DNA of 64,000 nt, taken from assembly GCA_951640195.1 (NCBI GenBank), contig OX621165.1, forward strand, positions 1,674,001 to 1,738,000. The letters run 5' to 3'. The first letter of the stretch is position 1; the number at the start of each line of letters is the position of its first letter. Below, in pieces: positions 1 to 10,700 of the stretch. Source of the stretch: Porpolomopsis calyptriformis. Taxonomy: Eukaryota; Basidiomycota; Agaricomycetes; Agaricales; Hygrophoraceae. The notes below the pieces were generated by a model. It worked only from the letters and a program-made list of their open reading frames with translations, made no database searches and was not told the DNA's origin. A program made the translations under genes and the position numbers.

Positions 1-930
1 CTTGGTTTACCAAGCACAAGGATGGACGGATCATGCTTCTGGCCGGTCTTTACGATTCCGTCGTTCTTGAGGGCGAAAAGGAACCCCTTTGGACATTTTC
101 GATCGTGACCACGACAGCCAACAAGGAGTTTGAATGGTTGCACGAACGACAACCAGTGATTTTGTCATCGCAAGCGGCGATCGACACATGGCTCGATGTC
201 TCGTCACAAACGTGGTCTGAAACGCTTACAAACTTGGTCGAGCCCTATCATGATTCCACGTCCCCTCTTGAATGGTATGTCTTATCAGAACAAAGACCCA
301 ATGTGGGAAGGAGAACGCTCAACCTTTTCTCTCTTTAGCTATCAAGTCCCTAAAGAAGTCGGGAGAGTAGGGAACGAATCGAAGACGTTCATCGAGCCCA
401 TTTCGCAACGGAAAGACGGCATTCAAGCCATGTTCTCGAGGCACACACAGGGTTCTCAGCCCACCACGCCCGTTAAGCGAAAACGGGACTCTCCCATACC
501 AGAGTTCTCCGTCGAATCAGCCCTTGATCGGTCTCCACCGAAGAAACCCAAAGCAGGAGACACAACTATTTCTACTTCGACAGCGACAGAAGAGGTACAA
601 GTGGTATGTCATTGCATTGTTGGCACCATAGAAGGCTCGCATTGACTGGCCTGTGTCGCCACAGGACGTGACTGATTCCAAAAACTTACAGACACCACGT
701 AAAGCCAAGTCCAAGGTGAGACTCAACCCAATCGAGTACCGAACTTTTTCTCATGCCAAGTGGCTTATAGTTGCCATCAAGGACTACACCATCGAAGGTG
801 ACGTATCCTTCACCGGATTGTTCCCTGTTTGTTTTATCCCTCTCCGCTGACTGTCTTCTGGCAGAAGTCACCCAAGAAAGCACAGCCATCTCAGGGGAAC
901 AAGATCACCGAATTCTTCTCTAAAGTTTAA
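1..930 (+). CDS. HMCES: SRAP/HMCES-family abasic-site shield protein, 5' truncated by the window
   Basis: This is the C-terminal part of an SRAP-domain (HMCES/YedK) protein, a family that crosslinks to abasic sites in single-stranded DNA at replication forks. The sequence shows the SRAP signature residues KDGR..LAGLYD at 21-53, then ITTxA-type TFSIVTTTANKEF, WLHERQPVIL and a W..L/LVEPY segment. A GT..AG intron at 275-338 restores the family motif LECYQVP, followed by KEVGRVGNES. Two or three more short introns follow (donor near 604, acceptor near 863). The C-terminus is basic and low-complexity and ends in KITEFFSKV. This resembles a PCNA-interacting (PIP) box, which fits the C-terminal PIP box reported for HMCES. 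The catalytic Cys2 lies upstream of the window. The gene converges on the DEF1-like gene with 278 bp between stops. Family assignment is secure; the exact internal exons are less so. Confidence 0.88.
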
Positions 931-1208
931 CACATACTAACTAGCAAGTGGAATCTTACCTTTCTTGTATCATATCTTAGCCGCTGCTTTCATTTTTCTT
1001 TGTGTAATGCTAATTCAGTGTGGAAAGCGAGAGGATCTTTTCACGAGCAAGAAAATGTTACAGAATGATCAGCAGAAATGAGATTGTGTGATACGAGACA
1101 GGACAGAAAACAGAGGAAAGAGAGAGGAAAAGAAAAGTAAGAAAACAACGAGTCGGTCAATACGAGAACGGGAATAGACAGCTTATAAGCACAGCAAAGC
1201 GACCATCC

Positions 1209-4200
1209 TCACTGCCAATAACCTTGCTGCCGGGGCTGATAACTGTAGAAATTCCCATCGTTCCCACCCTGTGGATATCCAATATGACCTTGCGGTGCCT
1301 GGCCTTGATTTTGAAGCTGCGTCGCTTGCTGGCCCTGCGGCCCAGTCCCCGCATTCGACGCGAAGCGATTCGCCCCGTAGAACCCGCCCTGGGTATGTTG
1401 AGGTTGCGGTTGCACGCCTGCCCGTCCGGGTGGCCCCTGGCCGACCCCTGGTTGGCCAACACCGACCCCCGCCCCCACATCTTTCACACCGACATTCGGT
1501 GCGTACGGCTTATACGGCGTCTCCGGGGATCCACTCGTACGTTGTCCGATGGGAGGACCAGAAGACGGTCCTGTATTTTGTCCAAGACCCATAAAACCCT
1601 GCATTCCCTGGGCATTATATAATTGCTGGTGCTGCTTGGCGTAGTCAGCCGAAGGGAGATTCGCGGCTACACCCTGCGTATGAGTCAAATTGTGCTGCTG
1701 GTGTTGTTGGGTGTGATGCTGATATCCTATCTCATCGTAAGAAGCGGATGGATGCTGGGCGTATAATCCCTGGCCGTAAGGATTGGACTGCGGCGGGACA
1801 TTGGGACCTTGTTTCCCCGCGGGTGAGGGTGCCGATCCTGGACCTGGTGGGCCTGGTTGAAACATTGCCGGATACTTCACGTAAGGCTGGGGGACGCCAT
1901 ACGCCGAGTTGTATGGAGAGCCGTAATATTGGTTCTGAGGATATGGGTTGTAATAGTAGGGAACAGGTGGAGGATAACCTTGCTGTGGACCTTGGCCGGC
2001 TCCGGGTTGAGGTTGTCCGGCACCCTGCGCGGCTGGGGGATGTTGTTGGGAAGCTTGCGCACCAGAAGGCGGTAAGCCGGCCCCAGAGGGTGGCGGTTGC
2101 TGCGTAGGCAAGCCTTTCACATCATCGTGGCCCAAAATGTTCCGATTGAAACCAGACTGCTGTGCGTAAGACTCATAAAAGCCCTGGACAAATTAGTCAA
2201 CGTCATCAGACACGAGGCAACCACTTACCCTCTGGCCATCGCCATACCCATACTCTCCACCTCCGAACCCACCCATGTGTGAGGGCTGAGCCTGATGCTG
2301 GCCTTGCTGTCCAAGAGGACCGAAAGCACCGTAAGGACTATCCTGGGTCTGGCCGACAGGAGGTGTTGGTGTGTGGAAGTAGGGGGCTTCAGCTTGTCGG
2401 AAGTAAGTTGAGTGTGTGCTTGCGTTCTGCTGTGGCTGGGTGGGAGGAATATGCTGAGGAGAATGCGGTGTCTGGTTCTGTGTGGGATCTATATGGGCGG
2501 GAAGTCTGTGCTGGGGATATTGCGAATGGATCTGGGCTTGATTCGGAGGCTGAGGCTGTTGCTGCTGTGGCAAGTGATGAGTAGCCAATGCTTGCTGTTG
2601 CGCCACTGATTGTTGAGCAAATTGCTGCATAGGAGACGTTGCTGCTGCGGCATGTGAAGGTGCTTGTGGATGGGCTTGAACAGCAGATTGGGACACAGAC
2701 GTCGGCAAGGAGTGTTGGTGATGCGGCATGTGTTGTGAGGGTGTTTGAGACTGCTGGAAAAGATTCGTTCCAGCATTGTGAGGCGCTGGAACCGCAGGCG
2801 GGGCGACGGGCGAGGGATCAGAATGTCTGGGGGTAGGGACGCGCGGAACTTGAGTTGGTTCTGGGAGAGCGGTTTCTGGTGCTCGTGGAGGTGTTTCTGC
2901 GGGAGGCTCGGGTCTGAGGAATGATGAGTGACAAGTGAGTGATGATAAAGGGAGGAACGGACGGGATGGAATCAAAGAGGTTCTCCCCTCCTAGACTCAA
3001 GCTACCGAATTGCATGCCAACCTTTTCGATTCCAGATCCAAACGAACTAGGCAGGACGACGGGTTGGTCGATTGTCTTGTACCGGGCGCTATTTCGATGT
3101 GAGGTTGAGGCACGCGTATGTGTGGCTGGAGGAGTCTGTTTTGAAGGTGCAGGCAGGGGAAGTTCTGGTTTTTGATCTTGGGGTGGGCTTTGTAGTTGTA
3201 TGGGGAGAGGTTCCGGGAGAGGATCGGGAGCCACAGGCTCTGGAATTTCTTCCTTCTGAGAGGTTTGGGATTCTTCTGGATGAGTTTCGATGGAAGAAAG
3301 CCAGACATTAGAAGGGAGAGGTGTGGGTTGGGGTTCATCCTCCCAGGAGTGGGGTTGAATTGTTGTGGGCTCTTCCCAGCCTGGATGTTGCGATTCGGAG
3401 TCGGGGAGGGGATCGGGCTGGAGCTGGGAAGTGGGAGATGAAGGGGTGGGTTGAAACGGGGGAGAGTCTGGCGGGGGGGGTGGGAGAGAGACGGGGATAG
3501 GAACAGGAGCAGGAGCGGGAGGTTTCTCTTGAACTCTACGTTTGGGAAATCAGAAAGTGGAAGGGAAAGTTACAAGGGCGAGAGCATACCGTGCGACTTC
3601 TGCCCATGATAACTTTGAGGTTGCGGGATTTTTTGGTGGTTTTGGTTGTGCGGGAGGCGACCTAGAGGGAGAACCGTTGAGCTCTGGTTCGACGCCCCAG
3701 GTGGAGGCAGAGGTGGGAGCAGCCCAGGTAGGAGCAGTGGGAGTTTCTTGGGAAGAAGGATCACCCCAAGATGTGGTAGTGGCAGTGGCAGGGGCAGGGG
3801 GAGTTTGCCCGTCCTGTTTGGCAGACCAAACGCTACCGTCGCCGACAGAGGCTTTATCCGACTCGTCCGGGGTATGAGCTACATCGGCCCAGCTTGCGGC
3901 AGGAGATAGTGCTGGAGAGTTATTAGGGCGGGAGAGGTGTCCGTTGGTGCCGGAAGGAGGACCTCGGGGGGGACCACGGTGGCGGGAAGCACTGGTTCCC
4001 CGAGCTGGACCACCGCCTCTGCCACCCCTGGCGGCTTTGGTAGCTCGAAATTCATGCTTGGGAGGGGAATCCCTGGAGTGAGTGTAAGAGGGCGTCTGTG
4101 GCTTTTTTTCCTTTTTGCGAGTGACAGACCCCCACTGCTCTGCATAGCCTGGAAGGAAGGGGTGAGAGGGGAAGTGGAGAAAGAAAAGAGAAGAAAACCT

Positions 4201-4434
4201 TCTGAGATGCGTGTGGCGGCTAGTTGAATGTCGCCGCCGACTTCAGCAAGCAGTGAGTGAAGATCTGGAAGGAGAGTTAGAGACGGGTGCGAGAGAGATG
4301 GAGTGAATACGACCATCATTCGACCAGGAAGGAAAGAGCTCTTGAAGCTGAAGTGTTTCCGAATGAAACTGGTCTGAGCTGTCGAAGGAAAGCTGTGATT
4401 TGAGGGCAGACTGTTTGTACGAGGAGGAGGACAT
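1209..4434 (-). CDS. DEF1: DEF1-like CUE-domain protein (RNA polymerase II degradation factor type)
   Basis: This is a long, Pro/Gln-rich, mostly disordered protein with an N-terminal CUE ubiquitin-binding domain. The first exons encode a CUE-like LQELFPSWSND, then DLHSLLAEVGGDIQLAATRI, SEG and YAEQW, joined across an intron near 4250-4310 and another near 4150-4200. The next exon is RG/Ser-rich and ends in a SWAEVAR segment. Central exons are Pro-rich and then Gln-rich (about 2230-2900). The last exon (1209-2183) is a Q/G/Y/P-rich tail ending QQGYWQ. Known family: Def1 promotes ubiquitylation and degradation of stalled RNA polymerase II and uses its CUE domain and Q-rich tail. I count about five introns, including one near 2917-2968 with a GTCCGT donor. 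The start is the first ATG, at 4434. The CUE and tail architecture supports the name; function here is inferred. Confidence 0.8.
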
Positions 4435-4569
4435 GATAAATTCAAAGAGCTTTTTTTGGCTTTTTTCGGAGATTTGAAAAATTATTAAATAATTATTAAA
4501 GTGGTAAGTAGGACCCCGTGTACTGTATTAGAGTAAGGGGAGTGGACAAAAAACTAGTTGAAAGTGGTT

Positions 4570-4970
4570 GGCCAGCGCTGGGTAATTTCAATTACGAGTC
4601 TAAACAAACTATAGTAGCGAACATTACATCGTAAAGTCAATCATAGCCTCCGTCCTCAAAATATCTATGAAATATGAGTACTGTATTAGAATTCAGGAAT
4701 CCATAACGCTCGGATTAAGTATTATCTTCACAAGGGGCCGTACTCATTGACGGATTCAACACGACGAGTGTTATTGACACTCATCATTACCACTATGGTG
4801 GTGGTAACAAAAAACATGGTTAGGCAAAGAACACACAGCGCTGCTTAATTTCAGTTTACTGCTACCTGGCTGTGTATTACAAGCTACAGCCTCCATCTCT
4901 ATGAAATATGAGAACCAATCCGCTGATTTTAGCGTTCACCTCATCAAGGGGTCCTATGTACTCGCCGACC
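4570..4970. repeat. Diverged direct duplication (two units about 270 bp apart)
   Basis: Unit 1 runs from about 4573 to 4760 and unit 2 from about 4843 to 4970. In the same order they share cagcgctg followed by taatttca, then agcctcc, then the exact 15-mer tctatgaaatatgag, then a gatt/aatcc block, then tca..caagggg..c..gtactc. Collinearity of five blocks argues for an old duplication or two copies of a degenerate element. No coding content was seen. Confidence 0.5.
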
Positions 4971-5026
4971 CGGCATCTGTCACACTTTTTACCCATAAAT
5001 TATTTTATTCATCTTAGGGGACTCGA

Positions 5027-5096
5027 GTTCGTCCTCGACGTCAACGTCAACGACGACGGCGACGACGACGACGACAGCGACGACAGTGACGACGTG
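5027..5096. repeat. GAC/CGA-type trinucleotide-rich tract
   Basis: An imperfect run of gac/gtc/aac triplets lies 120-190 bp upstream of the phosphatase start codon. It is in the promoter or 5' UTR of that gene. The triplet period could let it be read as an Asp-rich peptide (an open frame starting at 4908 does so), but I treat that as chance. Confidence 0.6.
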
Positions 5097-5216
5097 CCGT
5101 ACATTTCATTTCATTTCCTTTTCATCCTGCCACTCACCTCCTAATCAGGAACACTCAGCCTCACCCTGATCAAAAGTCCATCAACACCTTCATCGCCTCC
5201 TCCACCCTTCTCATCA

Positions 5217-7639
5217 ATGGATCGCTCTTCCAGACGCTTTCGTCCCCCAAATCTCAGCATCGGCACCGACTCCAGGCCTCCAATTTCCAATACTATTATC
5301 GAATTAGACTCCCCCGTCGTCCTCCTCCCAGACCGTGAGCTTTCTTCCCCCGAATCCGCTTCATCAGCTTCCTCCATCACCTCCCCCCTCGATCCACACA
5401 ACCTCGACTCAGAATCGGATCCAACCTCAGACGATCTCTCAAAGGGCTTGGCCGTCCTCGAGCGTATCCGCAAAAGCGTCCAAAAGAACCTCCGTCTCCG
5501 TCCTATACGTTCCAACGGTGCTCTCCCAAAGGTAGACCCCACAACATCTCCCTTTCCCACACACTCTCCTTCCTGGCGGTCCATCGACTCAGTTCACACA
5601 CCCTCCTCCGAGACCTCTCCCACTCTCTATTTCACCCCCCTCGAAGAAAATCGCTCCCCTCTCAGCGGCTCCCTTAGTGCCCGCTATATTGGTCCCGCCT
5701 CACGTTTTGATCCCCCCCCTGTACATTCTCCCCGCCCCCCAAGGGCACTTGATCCCGGATCTCTTTTTCGCTCTCTATCTTCACCAAAACGCCCGTTGCT
5801 GATCGACACCCGTCCACCCCACGCTCACCTGACATCCCATATCCAGCACAGCATCAACATCGCCGTTCCGTCTCTCATCCTCAAACGGTGTAAGAAACCT
5901 GCAGGCGCCTTCCAATCACTCGAAACCCTCCGTCAATTCATTACTACCGAACAAGGTAAAAGCGCATGGGACGAATTGATGGGTCCTGGTGGACCGTGGG
6001 ACAACTCCGTTGTTATCTATGATGATGATATGGATCCAAACGACCAGTCCAATCCACAACCCGCTGCATGGGCCTTGATTCCCGTGATCGCCCCACTTTT
6101 ATCTTATGGCAACGTGGACTATCTTAAAGGGGGTATCTCCGCTGCTCGCCAGAATCTTCACCTTCGTACCCTCATCCTATCCGGAGGTGACTTCAATTTC
6201 GGCGATGAAGAGTTCGAAGACCTCTCTCAAGGGAAGAAGTGTGGCGGTTTGTTTCAACTCGATACTGCTGCTGCCACGCGTTCCAAGCACCTCCCGAACA
6301 TCGAACAATCTACCCACTCCACACAACTACCCACCATCCCCTCCACCAATGCCAACTTCCTCGATTCCTCCCCTTCCCCACCTCCTTCCCAGCTCGCCTT
6401 TCACCGACGGCCTCCTCCACGACGACCCAGCGCCCCGAGTCTTCGCCGCCTCGATACCAAGTCTGCGGACCATCTTAATCCCCACCTACCCAAGCTTCAA
6501 GTCCGTACAAAGTCTGCCACGTTATCCGTCCCGCCAACACACCTCCCCGGTCAACCTCACTCACCCACCCACCTCAACTTGGCCTATTCTAATCACTCCC
6601 CACCAAATTCGGCAAAGCGGTTGCCTTCTGGTGCCATAAACGGCTCCTCAGACCTTCAAACCGGTCCCTTCACCTCGTACTACACTCCCCTACACTCTCC
6701 CTCTACACCCATGCCCCTACCTCCTTCACCCGCCACCGCCCGGCCCGACATCGATCACCCACCAAGCAGTGAAGAACATGCCGAGGTGTTCACCATCTCA
6801 GCCATCCTTCCCAATTTCTTGTTTTTAGGACCCGAACTTACCACTGCCGAGCATATCGAGCAATTGCAGGAACTGGGTGTCAAGCGGATATTGAATATGG
6901 CTGCCGAGTGCGAGGATGACAAAGGTCTGTGTTTGAAGGAAGTGTTTGAAAGGTATATTAGGATCCCATGGCGTGATACGGTTGAAGAGGAAGACATCGC
7001 CAGAGGCGTGCGAGAAGTATGCGAAATTCTAGGTAATGTCTTTACTTGTTGTCGTAGGATGGCAAGCTAAGTATCCTCATAGATGACGCACGACTACACT
7101 CGGCGCCCACGTATGTGCACTGCAGAGCCGGGAAATCACGATCAGTCACCGCAGTCATGGCATACCTTATACACGCCAACCACTGGACACTCTCCCAGGC
7201 CTACACATTTGTCCTGGAACGGCGGAAGGGAATTTCGCCTAATATAGGCTTCGTGTCCGAACTGATGACATTCGAGGAAGAAGAACTGGGTGGAAAATCA
7301 AATGGTGTGCAGCCCTCTGCGTCCGGCGACCAAGATAGCGAGCATCACGATGGCCAAGGACATGCTGCCTACCTGGGCGTCGGCAACAGGCGACCCGGAC
7401 ATATTCGCGAGAGTCTACCTCCAGTCTTTGTGACGCCAAATTCGGAAGGGAATCACGGGGGCCCAATGTCGGCCGCGCCAATATCAAATGCGCGAGTCGG
7501 TGACTCTGGGCAAGAAATGGAGATCAAAGACTCGTTCGGGAGGTACAGGCACGCGCGACGTGCGCCCGTTGACGAGCAGACTTTGCAACCGCTAAGGAGG
7601 GTTAGTAAGGCTGGTTTGGAGAGTTCGGCATATGCATAG
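5217..7639 (+). CDS. Dual-specificity phosphatase with rhodanese-like domain (MAP-kinase-phosphatase type)
   Basis: The joined product is about 790 aa. The N-terminus is Ser/Pro-rich. A rhodanese/CDC25-like domain follows at about residues 185-375 (LLIDTRPPHAHL, then SVVIYDDD, then YLKGG). The loop that carries the catalytic Cys in true rhodaneses holds Asp here, so this domain should be non-catalytic, as in MKP kinase-binding domains. After a long low-complexity linker the DSP domain starts near residue 525 (ISAILPNFLFLGPE). The signature VHCRAGKSRS supplies the catalytic Cys and Arg, with a general-acid Asp expected in the upstream PWRDTVEEED loop. One intron (7033-7082) sits just before the signature; joining it gives CEILDDARLHSAPTYVHC. 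The start is the ATG in a good context after a long 5' gap. It likely dephosphorylates a MAP kinase; the substrate is inferred. Confidence 0.85.
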
Positions 7640-7653
7640 TTCTCGTTTTGCTG

Positions 7654-7693
7654 TTTTTTTTTTGCTGTTTTTTTTTTTTTTTTTTTTTTTTTT
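7654..7693. repeat. Poly-T tracts between phosphatase and APC1
   Basis: A T10 run and a T26 run are separated by gctg in the 110-bp gap between the phosphatase stop and the APC1 start. A frame open through the Phe-rich reading of this tract is an artefact. The tract may act as a polyadenylation or promoter element, or be a length-variable homopolymer. Confidence 0.8.
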
Positions 7694-7749
7694 GGACGTT
7701 GGATTTCTTGATCGGATTACATAATATATTTTCTGTACCAGGCGTGTTG

Positions 7750-10700
7750 ATGCCCATTAAACTCCCATTACATGGTCGACCGACCTCTTCTGCAGCCAAA
7801 TTCCTCTCGCAAGACCTTGGCTCTGGTGAGAATGTCACACAGGAATCCGAGTTGCTCAAGTCTATCCGAGTCGCGTTGCAAGGCACTGGGATTGACATCT
7901 GTACCTCTGTTCAGTCGACGATCTACGTGTCGGATGAAGAGCCATGGGATGAAGAAGAGTTGGCGTGGAATGCCCAAACAGTGACGGTTAGTTGCGGGGG
8001 AGTTATGTATAAGAAGTGGAATTTCGAGGAAGAAGGCCAGTCGGTCCAATGGGCATGCCGTGGTTGGCTCGAACAAACCACCTCGAAAGAATCACGGTCG
8101 TTGCAAAGCGCAGCTCGTTTTACCTCCTCACAAGAATCCACCTTGCCACCGACGGAAGAACCCACGCAACGGTCGACATTTGGCCCTTTCAGCCAAGTTC
8201 ACCCACGCTCCAAGCCCGAGAATGATCGGGTTCCGCGTCATCCTGCCATTTTCGTCTTCCTTCGTGGCATTGGTAAAGTGTTTCTCAAGAACGGGATAAA
8301 TTACACGTTTTCTTTGCCCTTCATTGTGCGCAGGGCTTGGCCTGTCTTCCCTCACGGATTGATGATCCAGAGGGTCCTCGAGCCGATCGAAATTGAGGAG
8401 TCAGAGGCCACGGGCGACGCCATATTACCCACCATTTTCTCTATCACAAGTCCGTTTGCCGAGCCTGCCGCCATCGGATTGACATCCGGCATCTTTGGCG
8501 GATTTAATGACATTCCCCAATCTCTGAAGGACGAAGAAGAGAATTCTACGAAACCGCTCAGGTCCATTCCCCCAACGGAGATGATCGTCTGGGTTTCTCA
8601 AAGGGTGCCTAAAACCAATGATGATCTGGTCGTAACCGTTGACGAAGATAAACACCAACTCTCTATCTGGCGATACGTTCACATCAAACCGAAGGATTCT
8701 CCCGTACCTCTTGGTCGCAAGAAATCACGGAAAGCGGCCCGAAAGAGACAATCACCTACTGGTACTAGTCGTCATTCCTCGATCTATGAGCCACCTGGGA
8801 AGGATCATATGCACTCCGCGCGTACTCATGGCGGGTCTGGCGAAGCATTACCCACGGATGTATTTCCAGAGCTGCCACCGCTTCCCCCTACTCTACCCTG
8901 GACCGCCTCATTCTCAACAACCGTGACCTCGACCACTTCCACTCAGCGGTCTGTCCAGCAGAGAGGACGCCCTACCTCTCTCACTCGGAATGATCTCAGC
9001 ATGACAATGGATAGAATGGTTTTAAGTGGGAGGATTGATCTTGAATCTAACGCGGTACCTATTGAGCACGGAAGGATGAAGGCTGCATTCTGGATGGAAA
9101 AGTTATATTCGCAGGATATCTCAGAAATCAAGTGAGCACTGCGCCCATCACCTTGTATTCGGCCAGCTTATACCTCCCGTAGCTCAAAAACCTGGCGTAC
9201 AATCTCCGTAGCATTATTCGATCAACGCTGGGACGGAAAATCTGAACGATCCCTGATCGCCATATGTCTTCCCGCAACTGACACCCTTGCTCTATATTCT
9301 TTAACCCGCGGGGAAGACCATACTCTCAAAGTAGCCTGCCTACCGCCGCAATCCGCAATTTCTATTGTTCCCATCTGCGCCACTCGTCGTGACATTTCAG
9401 ATCTACTGATTGTAAAACCCGGCCATCAGTTGGCCCTCTTGACACATGGCCTTCGTGAATTACCCTTCGAGTTCATCCAAGAAACGGGCTCCAACATTCC
9501 AAGCGATTCCAGTATGGATGTGGACGCAAAATCAAGTGACGAGATGTATGGCCCTCCTGTTCTGCGTGGCGGCATAACTTCCTTACGAGACGCCTCGTGG
9601 TCTACCGTCACCGTCTGCTTTGAAGATGGCTCGATGATGCGCACGACAATTAATCTTATCCCTCAGGATAGCCTCACTTGTCAGGCCTTGCAAATTTTGG
9701 CTCTGAGTCTACCTGGCGACCATTTTTTTGCTGTGCATGCCACGTTCCTGTTGGTATGGTCGTTGCGAGGATGGCGCACACATGGAGAGTTCGAGTTCTT
9801 GTCCTTTGTCGACGCGCTGTACAAAATCTTTAGGCTCGAAGACACATTGACCATACCACCGCGACCCGATTCGTGGAGTGCACTCTCAAACTCACCATCC
9901 TTCAATCGTTTCCTTGAAGATCCTGCTTTGAAGGGGTGGAAAACCCCTCCAGTATCGCCACAGCATTCGAAACCTCCATGCAAACCACAAAACTTTCTTC
10001 CAGTCGTCCTCCATTCCTTGCACATGCTTGGAGAAGACATCCGTCTTACGCCATACCGCCACGAATGTCTTCTGAGGTTAGCACCGGTTATTTGTCGCCT
10101 CGCGCTAATCATCCGGCCAGAGTGGGCTGACTATTGGAAGCGTCTCTGTCCTGAAGCAATTCCTGATTGGCCGTCCCCAATGACCACTGGTCAGTGAAAC
10201 TTTCATCTGTCCCTGTTGAGAATAATGACCCCGTTTCTAGTGTTTGAGTACTTGGATGATCGACTTTCCTTGTGGCCGCCCGATCTTTCTACAATCCTTT
10301 ACGGGAGATTATCCCCAGAATGGAAAGGCCCTGCGCAGGATACCCAGCTGATAATGCCATTCGATGTCGCCCCTTCTTTTGCTTTCGGGCGTTTGGAGCC
10401 GATGGTCACTTTTCATTTTCTGTCTTCTGCCTATAGATGCTTTTTCGACAACCAGGTAGGAGGGAACCAGAAGAGAGCTGAGAACGCTGTATACCGAATG
10501 ATGAAGTCTCACCTTGGGTATGAATTCGTCAACGTGCTCCCCCTTGGCTTAGCTGCAGCTCTTAGAGAGGCGGCACGGACATGCCAACTCTCCCCTCCAG
10601 AAGACTGGCCTTTGGCTGCTTACCAGGCGGTGGGACGCAATGACTTAGCTGCAAGCGCAAGGGATGCGCCAGATAGATTTTCCAACGACGGGTATCGTCG

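Larger units (their letters stand above)
4435..5216. other. Intergenic divergent promoter region with repeats
   Basis: This 782-bp gap lies between the divergent DEF1-like and phosphatase genes. It is AT-rich near the DEF1 start. It carries a diverged direct duplication and a GAC/CGA trinucleotide tract, listed separately. I see no convincing ORF or RNA gene in it. Confidence 0.6.

Noticed and set aside
1224..2584. Several plus-strand ORFs over the Gln/Pro-rich tail of the DEF1-like gene
   Set aside because: They are antisense shadows of low-complexity coding sequence.
4908..5144. ORF with an Asp-rich run over the GAC repeat
   Set aside because: The Asp run reflects the trinucleotide tract, the frame lacks any family signal and it lies in a promoter.
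7648..7749. N-terminal Phe-rich extension of APC1
   Set aside because: The frame is open only because of poly-T and has no upstream ATG; ATG 7750 fits the gene.
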